Below are positions 22,939-34,737 of a stretch of DNA of 64,000 nucleotides, one piece after another. Origin of the DNA: Chimonanthus salicifolius (lineage: Eukaryota; Streptophyta; Magnoliopsida; Laurales; Calycanthaceae); NCBI GenBank assembly GCA_013350335.1, contig CM023533.1, positions 34,218,170 through 34,282,169 of the forward strand, given 5' to 3'. Numbering within the stretch: the first letter of the stretch is position 1; each line of letters opens with the position of its first letter. The translations under genes and the position numbers were made by a program. Under the pieces are notes generated by a model. That model had not been told where the DNA came from. It ran no database searches and was given only the letters and a program-made list of their open reading frames with translations.

Positions 22939-25031
22939 CTAACATCCTAACATAGTGATAGAAAAATGAGGTGTTGGAATCAAGTACAACTTATTTTTTC
23001 TACCCACGGAAATCCCAAAATCCTCATCCATGTCTAGTTCCTCAGGCTTCACGTCACCAGGGAGCTTCCAATCATAGTAGTAGAGGAGTTGAGCAAGGGG
23101 AAATAGTACACTGGTCACTCCTAATAGCACACCAGGGCACATCCTCCTACCTGCTCCAAAAGGGATGAATTCAAAATTACAGCCCTTGTAATCAATTTCA
23201 CCCCCATCAAATCTCTCAGGCTTGAAGCTCTCAGCATCTTCCCAATATTTTGGGTCTCTTCCAATTGCCCAAGCATTGATTAGGACTCTTGTCTTGATGG
23301 GTATCTCGTATCCTTCTATTTCACATCTCTCTCTACATTCTCTAGGTAGTAGTAAAGGTGCAGGAGGGTGTAACCTTAGAGTCTCCTTGAGGACTAACTT
23401 CAAGTAATTTAAGTTGTTGATGTGACTCTCATCAATCTTTGACTTCTCTCCAACCACTTGTCTCACCTCAGCTTGTGCCTTTTCCATTACTCTAGGATTT
23501 CTCATCAACTCTGCCATGGCCCATTCAGTAAGTAGAAGAAGACGTATCAGTCCCAGCCAAAAACACGTCCTGTAAACAATTACATTGTTTTAAAGATGCA
23601 GAAAAAATGCCCATTCACACTAAAAAAATTTAGAAGCCTTTCTATATAGTCCACTTTGTATTAACAAAGGACCATTAGTCTTTTTTTTTTTAAAAAAAAA
23701 AAAATGAATGTAGGGAAGAAATGGTTTATAACCTCATCTTACTAGTGAAACTCTTAGTCTATGCATAATAACTGATGAACATTTCAAATGTTGGTGATTT
23801 ATTTAGCATTAAGCAGAGACCCTTGAATTTAGTATTTCCAAATCATTGGAGACATATTCATAATAAATAAGATGTTCTATAGAATCAAATACCCATTAAC
23901 TGCATTCTATATTAATAGGAAGATCAGCCTATGGAACGACGATGATCGCATCACTTATAGATAAATCCAAGCACGTCCGACCACAGTACAACACATTAGG
24001 TATGTTGGGTGTTTCTCTTTATATTTGAGAGGAAATGAGTGTTGCATTTTGATTGAATGCTCGGATTTTTATAAAAGTGGTACGTTAAGTATCTGAATTC
24101 AAAATATAGCAGTAAGACCATAGATACCAACCAAGAGAACGGCTTTTATGGTGTTGGTTGTGAGTGGAAATTCAAGGTCTCCATTCTTCTGAAGTCTCAG
24201 AAGAACATCAGCCAAATCCTCCTCCTCTGGCTTGTTCTCGTTTTTCCCAAAGGCAATGCTTCTTTCTTTGTGTGCTACAATAAAGTCATCTAAGATTCTA
24301 TCGAACACCTGCTGTAATCTATCTAGCCGAAATTTCGTTCCACTAATCACCTGAACAAATATAGTGATGGGAAGATATCACCCAAATCAAAAACCAGAGA
24401 AAATTTTAAACACTTCCTTCAAAGCTTGCAGGAATGCTTCTTGTTCTTTGCATTTCTTACCAAATACCAATATGGCAGCAATATTGTTCATCAATGAGAG
24501 GAGCTTCTCATTGAGGTTTACTGGGGAGCAACCTACCGCCGATATTGATTGGATCATATTTAACACTTCCTCTTGTCTTAGATGCCAAAATGATTCGACA
24601 CGCTTGACACTAAAAAGCTCTAGTGTGCAAATCTTTCGCAAATGTCTCCAATGATTGCCATAGGGAGCAAAACCTATATCTCTACAACCATAGCTCACAA
24701 TCTCCGGGGCCATGAGCCGAGGCCGATATGCGAAGTTGAGATCATGGGTCATGATGATCTCCATGGCAACTGATGGTGAAGAAACTACAATGGTAGACAA
24801 CTGACCAAGCCTTAAGTGCATAAGAGGTCCATGTTTATTGGCCAAGTCTCTAAGAGAGTGATGTGGAAGAGACCCAATCAGCTAATGCATATTTCCAATG
24901 ATAGGCAATTTCCTTGGCCCTGGTGGAAGCTTTGTAGCTTGGTTTTGGGCGATGATTCTTCTCTTCAAGACCATGAAGATGAAAAGGAGGAAGGTGAAGA
25001 TAAAAGGCAAGGAAGGGATCTGTAATTCCAT
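22939..25031 (-). pseudogene. CYP71D-like cytochrome P450 pseudogene
   Basis: This is the paralogue of the intact gene at 34738-36825. It has the same two-exon structure: exon 1 at 24132-25031, exon 2 at 22939-23569, with a phase-0 intron before the I-helix. Conserved marks survive: PPGP, KETLR, PERF and [13 protein letters not shown]. Damage relative to the intact copy: Q50 is changed to TAG (24882-24884). An extra A in the run at 24389-24393 is followed by a 1-bp loss near 24365, and the shifted stretch between them contains a stop. A +1 change near 23530-23540 destroys the frame through the I-helix. If made, the protein would stop after 49 residues. Its 5' flank keeps the same TATA region and upstream solo LTR as the intact copy. 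Confidence 0.93.
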
Positions 25032-25365
25032 GGTGGAGAGTATTTGGTAGGAATGAAATATTAGGCAAATGCTTGCATCTATATTTATAGTCTTTCTACG
25101 AGAGTTTGTAAGATTAAAATAGAAAAATTTCTCAAAGTTGTATCATTACGTGGTTGAGACTGGACTTCTAGTCCAAAAGACTAGTCTAATAGTTGGAGTG
25201 ATCCAGTCCGATATAAGTCATTAGTTTTCCCCCTTGCAACGGATGTGGGATTCTCGTTCACACCCCAACAAATTAAGATCCATCCTTTTGACATTAAAGT
25301 CTTCTAATTAATTAAACTTCTAATAGACGGTGAAAAATAAATATAACAAGAGTGATATTCACCAT

Positions 25366-25846
25366 TGTTGGGAATTTTGGGATTGGCTCCATTTGAATAC
25401 CGCAGTGTATTTTGGACTCTATTAGGTCTGTTTATTTCAGACTCTATTTTGAAATTTAAATTTTGATATTTTCTCTCTTTTCCTCTTGGTGGATTTGTTA
25501 TTTAAAGAGAAAAACAGAGAAGTCTCATTGGCTTGGCTGACTATGGGCCCTCTTGGGTACCACTGAGAGTTTAGTTTGGTTTGAGAGAAAAGAGAAAAAA
25601 AAAATCTGAAAAGAAAGAATTTGTGGAGATTTAATTTGTATTTGAGAGAGAAAGTCGACTGCGAGGAAACTTAGTTTGCATTTGTATTTGTATCTCCCCT
25701 TTGATTTAGTAGAATTTCTCCAATTGTCATCTGTTTATGTAGGCTTCAGTCGATCCACGTTAAATCAACGTTGATCTTGTAGATTGATTGATTGTGTGGT
25801 CTGATCACTTCCGCTGCATTTGTCCATCTCGATCTTAGCCATAACA
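25366..25846. mobile_element. Copia-type solo LTR 335 bp upstream of CYP71 pseudogene
   Basis: It begins TGTTGGGAATTTTGGG, ends TTAGCCATAACA, and is flanked by ACCAT at 25361-25365 and 25847-25851. Internal text such as TGTAGGCTTCAGTCGATCCACG, about 100 bp from the end, resembles the R/U5 region of copia LTRs. The same insertion is shared by block 2 (37161-37612), so it predates the block duplication. Confidence 0.85.
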
Positions 25847-26801
25847 ACCATTACTTTGATCAAGTGAAGAGATGACACTAACAGTTAAAATAAAATTAAT
25901 TCGCGAAAAGAATTCACTAAAGTGATGAATATCACGTGAATTATAGTGAGTAGACCTTTACCATTTTATAAAGAAAACAAGGGGATCTGTGCAAATTCAC
26001 ACCAATTTTAGTGACTAGACCTTTACCATTTTATAAGGAAAACAAGGAGATTTGTGCAAATTCACCCCTCACATTAGACGAATCAGTCCTTGCTATCATG
26101 GTATTATATTTGTTCACCTTTCAATAAATAATATTTAACAAAGAACACTTTCTATATGTAGTTGTAAAATTTAAATATATTTTGTTTACAATAATAAAAT
26201 AACACTAGTGCAAAACATAAAGATGATAATAACATCTAGACACCTCCAGACCTCAAAAAAAAAAACTATTACATGTAATGAGAAGATTTTTCTAGAGCGT
26301 AAGAGAACTAAGATAAGAGACAAAGCAACAGGAAAACATCTGAACCATTTAGAAGAGGGTCGCACTATTTCTAAAAAATAGGTCAGATGAGCTCACGAAG
26401 AAAGACTTACAAATAATGATTAAAGGTAATTGACCCTTGGCAACATATACAAGCATGAGATTTCATCTTCATTTTCATGGTCTTGAAGAGAAGACTCTGT
26501 TGAGACTCGGTATTCAACTCAAAAGACTAGCGTGATAGATGGAGTGACTTAAGTATCTTATAAGTCCCTAAATCTTTCCCTTCACAACCAACATGGGACT
26601 CGTTCACTGTCCAACAATCCCCTCTCGAATGAGACCGTAATCCAAGTCCCTTATTATAAGTCCCTAAATCTCTTCCTTCACAACCAATGTGGGACTCGTT
26701 CAGTGTCCAACAATCTCCTCTCGAACGAGGCTGTAATCTAAGTCCCTAGACCTCTCCCTTCACAACCATTGTAGGACGAAACTATCCGTTATCGGAAATT
26801 T

Positions 26802-27004
26802 GACATGGCCAATAAACATGGACCTCTCAGGCACCTAAGGATTGGTGAGTAGTCTACCATTGTAGTCTCTTCACTAGAAGTTGCCATGGAGACTATGAAG
26901 ACCCATGATCTAAATTTCGCAGAACGGCCTCCGCTCTTGGCCCAAGAGATTGACCTTGGGTTAACCAAATTTAAGTAATGCTCCCTGTGGCAACTATTGG
27001 AGCC
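26802..27004 (+). pseudogene. CYP71 exon-1 relic, opposite strand, copy 1
   Basis: The plus-strand frame reads DMANKHGPLRHLRIGE, stop, STIVVSSLEVAMETMKTHDLN, then FAERPPLLAQEI, matching residues of about 64-120 of the CYP71 enzyme. In-frame stops and loss of all else make it a relic. Copies at 38612-38824 and 40382-40594 share the first stop (GGTGAGTAG). Confidence 0.85.
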
Positions 27005-27440
27005 ATGTATATGAAGTCTCTTCTTTCAAACTTTATTTTGCCATTTAATTCTATGTTAAATCGTAGTGTCTATTGCTCTACAATTTATCATCATAATGGA
27101 TTTCATGTCTCGTTTTGAATTCAAGTAAGGCAATCCAGAAGTGAAATGGGCTATCATGTGTTATAATATGGTAGTTTGTTATGTGAGGGTCAACAATGAG
27201 GGAGAATATTAAGATTCACACATGAATAAGATAAAACTGTGTTTGGATGAGAGGAAAGTTTTACAGGATTTTCTTCTGTCGAGGAGATTTGCTTGAGTAG
27301 AAGCTTCTCCTTTGAGGGATTGTTCTATATTTGTTTGGTAATTACAAGGGAAAATGTACGAGCAAATTAAAAAAATTTAGAAAAAGAAAAATTATTTGAT
27401 AAATATAAATAAGAAAATTATAATTTTTTCATTTTTTTAA

Positions 27441-27610
27441 GGCCAAGGTGTCCAGGCCTTTCAGAGCACTTGACTAATCGTCGGGGCATTTGTAAACCTC
27501 CATATCCACACACACCGGGTAAAACTATGAAGGGTGGCTCTTTTGTATTGAGAGAGACTTAAATCCCACATCACAGGCAGATTCTTTACCATCAACTCAA
27601 TCCTCACAGG
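27441..27610 (-). mobile_element. SINE-like relic, copy 1
   Basis: The block runs from GGCCAAGGTGTCCAGGCCTT to CAATCCTCACAGG. It has the look of the dispersed plant SINE with 'ggtgtccaggcc...cgactaat...cggggc', read from the minus strand. The tRNA-like head would be near 27560-27610. Copies are at 39241-39410 and 41022-41191. Confidence 0.45.
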
Positions 27611-28779
27611 TTTTTATTATCAATTTTATGATAACTGTCTTGATTATTCTATGTAATAAAAAAAAAATAACATTTTGAATAACATCCACCAAATTAAAAA
27701 TAACTATTCATCTTACGAAATAAAAAAATATACTAATCTAAGCACAATATTTGTCTGACTGATTTCTCATTTTAATAAAACAAAACATTTAAATTCATTA
27801 ATAAAAGAAAATTCAGCTCCTTATGAAGTTTCTAACTATTTTATTTGAACTAGAGAATTACATAATTTGCATAAAAATTACAAATTTCTAATTTCAGAAA
27901 AGAATTTTAAATTAACAGTTTATTTTATAATTTTTATTTTTATTTTTATATAAAAACTTTGTGTTGAATTTTATAATAAAATAATAAGGATGTCCTGATA
28001 TAAAGATAAGAGCTAAGATCTATGATATTCTATTTCGTGCAACATAAAAAAAGCAGTAAGTGATAGACTTCAACCAACAACCGATAATGGTTTGAGTGAG
28101 TTTGATTAGTTCATATATCTATCATAAAGTTTTTAATGGCTTATATCATAAAGTTTTAATGATTAATTAGATTTTTTTAAAGATTGTCAATATTATTGCA
28201 TTCATTTAGTGTTTCTAACGTGTAATTATGTTAGATCCAATCAACATTAGATAATTAGGCTTTATCAGAACATAATTATTTCAACTTTTCAAGTTTAAGA
28301 GAGAGAAGAAAAGTGTAATAATTTAAGCAATCCAAGATTCTATCACAAATAGATTGACAAAATGAAAACTGCAGTAGTATTTTTATATTTCACCTCAGCA
28401 CTCCAAATAGTGGATATGTAGACTATGGTCCTTAGTATAATTTCTAAAAAATCATATAGAAGGAAATATAGATAAATGATCTATCAAAATTAATTAATCA
28501 ATTAATTTTTTTTTAAATAAAAGTTAAGAAATAGTCAATATAATTAAGAGGAAAAAATTTATCAAAATATTATCGTGATATTATCATTTATCACAATTTT
28601 ATCAAAAAATTATTAAAAACTTTCTATAGTATCAATAAATCTCGAGATATTAATAGTGGATTAATATTTTACCATAAAAATATAGTAAAAATATCGTTAA
28701 TACCTCTTGAAAATTTGAAACGGGTTGGGTAGCGTAGAGACTAGATGGGGCCATCGCCTAAAATGAATAAAAGAGGAAG

Positions 28780-31586
28780 TGGTGTGAAATTTTAAATTAC
28801 TCGCAAGCGTACGAACCGGTTTATAGTATAGAGTATGAGTGCGAGGTCGTACCCAAGGGAAATCTACAAAATATATGTATGAAAAAAAATCGCACTATAA
28901 AAAATGATGTGATTTTTGGAAATAATTTTCTAAAACATTTAGTTATAATCTTAATTTAAAACAATGAACAGTTTTAATGAATTTTTGAGAAAAAGAAAAA
29001 AATTCAAAAATAAATTTTTTTACATAATGTACAATGGAATCGGGTCAAGCATTCGAAGTACCATGTTATCCGATTTAAAAAAACAAAAACATGGCCTAGA
29101 CTATGAAATATTCTGGAATTATTAAACATAATTCAAGTTTCTTATTTAATAAAATTCTAATTAAAATAATAATTAAATCGGGATATTTCAAATCAAGCCT
29201 TAGGCTTGAGCGGGTTTTAAACTTGTGTTTCTCCAATTCTAAAACAACCGTTCTTGATAAGAACCTTAGACTGGAGAGACGGCAAGTCCCACTGATCCTA
29301 AAAGGGGTTCCACTTTTCATTGAAAAATCATCAAATTAATTTGTTTCATGAAGTTCTTAAAAAGAATTAAAATTAAATTGAAAAACCATCATTATTTAAT
29401 ATTTAACAATTGGAAATATCATACATCTAAACAAACCGCCATGAATTTTATTTAAAAATTCAGAAATGAATTACAATTCTCTTTTGGATTTGACATAAAG
29501 ATAAAAATAAAAATAAAATAACTTACAAGAAAATTATTTATTTTTCTCCTGTCTTTTGTCGTCCAACTTCAGCCTTCAATGTCTTGCCCGGTTCAACCTT
29601 CAATGGACCCGAAGCCTTGAATTTATAGGAGAGAAGGTATAAGATAAGAGACCCTTCAAATTTGATCGGATGAGAGACCCATTCAATTTCAAATTCAGAA
29701 GTTAAAATTCAGCCGGGATAAGTCAGTCGGCAATAACTGAGAGTCTTATCTTTTATCTCTTTTCTTTTGTCTTCATCGGCTAACTCAACCTCTTTTCTAT
29801 TTCTATCTTATCTTTTCTTCAAACACTTATCTCTCCATTTTTTTTTTTCAGGTTAGCCCTCCTTCTCAGAGTTCTCTCCGGATGGCTTACTCGGCAGCTC
29901 TATCTTATCTCTTCTCTATCTTTGTTTCTTCAAATTTGAAAGCAGCTGATATCCTCTCTTATCTTTCCTCCTTCTTATCACCTTATCCCTTCTTCTCATT
30001 CCGAACAGCTTTCTTTTGAAACCCAGCTGTTGTCCGGCTCAGCTGCCTTATCTTCCATCTGATCTTCTCTGTTGTCATCCAGCTACACGGCAGCTCTCTC
30101 ATCTAAATCTCATCTTCTTCTTTTCAAATTTGAATCCCGACTGCATCTTATCTTTTCTCTGCTATCCTTTCTTATCTCTTCTTCTTCTACTTATCCTCAT
30201 CTGATCTAGATCGGATAACTCCCGTTGGCTGCCTTACTATCTCTTTCTTATCTCTTCTCGGACTGGCTGCCGCTGGCTGCTCAGACTTTTCTGCTTTGTC
30301 ATCTCTTTTCAGCTGGCTATTGTTCATGTGGGCAGCAGCTCGGCGGAACAGATCTGGTCACGGCCGGCCGCTGCTCTGCTCGAATTGCCGTGTGCGGCTT
30401 CAGTTGGCTGCTGTTTCATCTCTCTGGTTGCTGCTACCGCTGCTCTGCATCAGCCGATTGGCTACCCTGCTCGTTGCCGTTGTGCTGGCTGCCCTTTGTT
30501 TACTCGGCTGCTTTCAGCTGGTTGCCTCTGCTCTGCTCGGATTGCCAGCACTGCATGGTTGTCCAGCCTCTCTGCTTGCCTCTGCCTCAGCCTCTGCTTC
30601 AGCTCGGACTGGCTGCCCTCTGTTTCTGGGCACTGCTTCTGTTGTGTCTGTCTCTCAGTTTGGCTGCCGTACTCTTGGACTGCAGCTGCCTTTCTTCTTA
30701 TTGCTGGCTGCCTTCTCAGCTGTTATTTCAGCCGGCTGCCTTGGTGCTCATCATCTCTGCTGCTATCGGCTTCAGCCGCTCTGCTGCTCTGCATCTCTTC
30801 AGCTGGCTGCCGTTCAGCCTCTGCTCCAGCTGCTTGCTGGTTGCCGCCTGCATGCGTGGCTGCCTTTCTCTCTGGTTGCCGCTGCCTCAGTCTCTGCTCG
30901 GACTGGTGTATGCGCGTGCGCCGCTGCCTGCTTCAGCCGTGTCTGTCTTTCTCAACTGGCTGCTTGGGCGCTGTTTGGACTGCAATCTGTGTTGGCTTCA
31001 GTTCACCGTTCCTGCTCTTCTTCTGCCGTTCATCTCAGCTGACTGCACTGCTTCTGCCGTTTCTGTCTTTCTCAATCTCTGTTTGGTTCAGCCGGCTGCC
31101 TCTTCCTTGCCGCCCTTCTCAGCTCGGGCGGAACCTTGCTGCTCTCTGTTTTTCCACGAGTCCTGCGACAAGAGAGAAGAAAAGAAAAAAGTAGAAAAGA
31201 AATGGAAAAAAAAAGAAAAGAAAAGAAATCGAAATGGTTCTTTCATATCTTAGGCGTTGGATACCCAGATCGACAATAAATGAGACTCGACTTTCACTCA
31301 AAATTTAGATAATAAAATTTAATATTAATCTGAGTGTAGAAGGTTGGTTCTGAAAACCCCACTAGTTTAACCAACTTGATCTGACCCTTCTGAAGGTAAC
31401 GTCGACCGTATTTTCGACTTAACCAATTTTTATCATTTTTTATTTTCATTTTCTTTCTTTTTTTTTTATATTTTTCAAAATAAACTATAAAACTAAAAAC
31501 AACCCTAAACATATCTAATATTTATAAAATAAGGACTAATTAATCTAATATTAAAGGGTAAAATTGTAATTTTACGGTGTTCATCA
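28780..31586 (-). mobile_element. Long solo LTR (2.81 kb), copy C
   Basis: It begins TGGTGTGAAATTTTAAATTA and ends GGTGTTCATCA, flanked by GGAAG at 28775-28779 and 31587-31591. Block 2 has the intact empty site (single GGAAG, 42353-42357). It shares CTCGCAAGCGTACGAACC and GAGGTCGTACCCA near its left end with copies A and B. A minus-strand TATA (TCCTATAAAT, 29621-29630) gives LTR orientation as minus. It is about 0.8 kb longer than its relatives because of the CTG-rich block at 29850-31150. No gag or pol is seen. Confidence 0.9.
29850..31150. repeat. A-poor, CTG/GCTGCC-rich degenerate repeat block
   Basis: This block consists of reiterated motifs such as GGCTGCC, TCAGCTGGCTGCC and CTCTGCT with very little A. 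All three plus-strand frames stay open for hundreds of codons (for example 30225-31253), giving Leu/Cys/Ser/Ala-rich translations. That is what low A content does to stop codons and not evidence of a protein. It lies in the U3 part of solo LTR C and is much less developed in LTRs A and B. Confidence 0.8.
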
Positions 31587-31856
31587 GGAAGTAATAGATA
31601 ATAGAGGACAATGGTGGAAAGAAAGATATTAATGAGCAACAGAGCTCTACCACGTGGGTGGGACCCTCTTGTAATGGAACAACGTTGCCATGGCCTATCA
31701 TGAAGTATAATTTTTTTTTTTAATGAACGTTAGTATGTGTTTTTTTTTTTTAATTTATGTGTAAGAAATGGCAGGATAGTCAAAGTAAAATCTTTACCGA
31801 TGAATCCTCTGTCTCTAGAGTAGTTGATGGGGACTCAATCCCACAACCTCATATTC

Positions 31857-32036
31857 AGGAAAGGGAAGAGAGATTATAATGAAGGAGGAAGAAAGAGGCA
31901 GAAAATACTACCGCCGGGACCCCGAACGCTTCCCATTTTAAGGAAACCTTCACATGTTGGGGGCACTCCCACACCAGAGTCTTCAACGACTGGCCTCAGA
32001 CTATGGCCCCATCATGTACGTGCATCTCAGCATCTA
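31857..32036 (+). pseudogene. CYP736A-like exon-1 fragment, block 1
   Basis: The fragment matches codons about 30-90 of the CYP736-like gene at 47495 (KRDYNEGGRKRQKI, PPGPRTLPIL...). It has a stop and a frameshift and ends abruptly after the codons for IMYVHLSI. The codons for the N-terminal membrane anchor are deleted: sequence equivalent to 42645-43136 of block 2 is missing, with GGAAA at the junction. Confidence 0.85.
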
Positions 32037-32092
32037 GCTTCTTTAATCGAATCAAACTGTTGTTTTTAAAATGAATAAAAGACAAAGTAATA

Positions 32093-32287
32093 TTTTCTCT
32101 GTCCCATTTTAGTTGTCTCATTTGAAATATTTATATTTTTTAAGGAACTCTCTATATAATTATAGCACTTTATGTGATCTAATTCATTTTCAACACACTT
32201 TATATTATTTAATATGAATGGGAAAATTATTTTCAGACAATTTCAAAATTTATATAAAACAACTAAATGGAAACAGAGAGAAGGGAG
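32093..32287. mobile_element. Stowaway-like MITE plus inverted half-copy
   Basis: Termini related to CTCCCTCCGTCCCATTTTAG lie between TA dinucleotides. A half element in inverted orientation follows (about 32365-32469, ending GACGGAGGGAG). Another left half starts at 33504. The equivalents in block 2 are 43366-43560, about 43640-43740 and 44801-44991. Confidence 0.75.
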
Positions 32288-33605
32288 TAAATAATAAAAA
32301 CAACGGTAAAAAGAGAAATATTAAAAAGCGACAAGGCCTAACACGTGGTTGAAAGTAGTATAAAATGTGTTAAAAATGGTTGAGATCACATGAGTGCTAG
32401 CCTTATATAGAGAGTTCCTTAAACAATACAAATATTTCAAATGAGATAACTAAAATGGGACGGAGGGAGTAATAAGGTTTCCTAACTTCACTCGATGACT
32501 TAAATGAGGAAAAAAGGAAAGTTAGAATTTAGAAATCTTGTGCGACAAAATGAAGGGCAAAGTCAGGAAACCCTAACTTCCATGCTATGCGAGAAAGGGA
32601 CTCAAAAAGATGAGAGCTCCGATCGTTTAGGTTAGATTTTTCTTCTCAAATTTTTTTGGAATATGAGTTTTAGTTCTAACGGGTCACGGATTTATTATAT
32701 AAATCGTGTTAAACCACAGGGTGGTAGTGAGTATTTAACCCAGACAAGTTTTAAAATGACTTGACCGGTCATGTTGTTGGTTATGGTCGAACCGCCGGTT
32801 CGACTACAGTCCAGGCTGACTTTCACAACACTGTTTAAAACTCTCATATAAAAATTACTTATTTGATCTTGTAAAACTAATAATCTCTATTATAAAATAA
32901 CTCAATAAAATTTGTTCACATGTGGCATTTGAAATCCACTTTTGGAAAAAGCCCTTCGTGTGAATGCAGTTTCATTGTCTTTAAAATCTTTTTAAAATTA
33001 AAATAAACATATTTATTGAGCAATTCTAAACCTTGTATCAGTATAATCTCCTCATTCAATACCATCAGTGGTTCCATAAACAAAGGATTTCTATTAATTG
33101 CAACCTTTTACATTATAATAAAGTAGCGTCTTTCCACTCGCGTCTAGCCTGCACCAAATTTTGAAATTGAGCTACTTAAAATTTTAAATATTAATAATTA
33201 CAAATTAATCATATGCATTTCTATTATTACTTTTACCTCTAATATAAAATCATGGGAATTTAATAAATTTATAATATAATAAATAATTTCAACAAATTTA
33301 AATTAAATACTTTAAATTTTTAGTCTCATATTTGTGTTCTAATCTTTTGAACACATTCATCATGTTTCACAGTGACTATATTTAGATTGTAAAAGTTCAA
33401 CATTTAAAAATTTTAAAGTCATCAAAATTAGTGATCTTACAAGTCTAGCTTCTTCAATCGAATCAAACTGTTGTTTTTAAAATGAATAAAAGAAAAAGTA
33501 ATACTTCCTCCGTCCCATTTTAGTTGTCTCATTTGAAATATTTATATTTTTTAAGAAACTCTCTATATAATGATAGCACTTTATGTGATCTAATTCATTA
33601 TTAAG

Positions 33606-34554
33606 TTTTTTAGGGGATCGCTAAACTTTGTTCGGCAATTACTTTCTAATAGTTTCTTTTATAATCAAAGTGTTCGGGTCTCGTAGAGCACTGTACTAAT
33701 TCTCAGAAAATATGCAAACCTTCGTGTTTCAAAAATCTGTGGCTGCCATGTGGTGATAACAGCAATAGGCAGTGCTGTCTTGATACAGCCCTCGCATTTA
33801 AATCCACAACATCCACTTGTCGTGAATCCTTTGCTCATCAAACCATTATGACACAAGTATTTGAGACATCATCATGTTTTGTTGTACAATGAATGCTGAT
33901 TTATGAATAAATAGAAACAATATAAAAAATAAAGGCAGGCCATCTTAAGACTACGGTCAAAAAAAATTCTGAGCACTTGGAAAGTTATTTTTGATTGGCT
34001 CTCATAAATTCTGTTACTAGCGAAGTTACATTAATAGTGCATAAATTGAAGCGCTAATAAAAACCAGCACATAAATTGCGTTACTGTGGCATATATCTAA
34101 TGTAAGATATATCGACTGGTACAGACCTCCAAAATCGAGTCTGTCAGGCATTACCACTTAACCAATGATGAAGCTCTTAGATCTCATTATTTGATGATAC
34201 GACATTAGATCCATCCAATCAATTCAACTTGTCATCAAGTGGGGGTGAAAGAATTAATATGAGAAAGGTGATATTCACTGTTAGATTAATGAGACTAACT
34301 ATTAAATAAAAATTAATGTGTTAAAAAAAAATCACCAACATTGAGTTTAATTGATGAGCTCTCTCTTGCTATTGAGTGAGCGTAAGTGTATAATGCAGGA
34401 TACAGTGACTGGTGGAAACCTCCAACATCGAGTTTGTCAAGGTATTACCAATGAAACAATGATGAAGCTCTTACATTGATCCTTCTAATCAATTAAACTT
34501 CTAATTAGAAGGTGAAAAATCAATATAACAAGAGTGATATTTACCATTACATTT
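33606..34554. other. Block junction, no gene
   Basis: This is unique sequence between the two CYP blocks. It contains two diverged direct copies of an element of about 100 bp, with 'acctccaacatcgagt' and 'caatgatgaagctctta', at about 34100-34190 and 34395-34475. No coding frame looks real. Confidence 0.6.
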
Positions 34555-34737
34555 GTAGGAAATAACAAACTATATATTGTATTAAATATCTAAGCTATTA
34601 CATGTGTATATAGCTTCTAACTGACCTTAGAGCTATCACAATCAAACTCAAACTATTATCTAATCTTAAACCAAATACATCTCTTAATTAGAGATTAAAC
34701 CAAACTTACAGTCCTTACATAATAATTCTACTATATT

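Larger units (their letters stand above)
22750..33605. repeat. CYP71/CYP736 segmental duplication, block 1
   Basis: This block is colinear with 34555-44900. It holds the CYP71 pseudogene, a 0.48 kb solo LTR, an antisense CYP71 relic, a SINE relic, the CYP736 5' fragment and Stowaway MITEs. It alone carries the 2.8 kb solo LTR at 28780-31586. Block 2 alone carries an extra 1.77 kb tandem copy. Confidence 0.9.

Noticed and set aside
30225..31253. Long plus-strand open frames of 342, 288 and 248 codons in overlapping frames.
   Set aside because: All three frames are open together, the text is a degenerate CTG-rich repeat inside a solo LTR, there are no domains, and the empty-site copy lacks the whole region.
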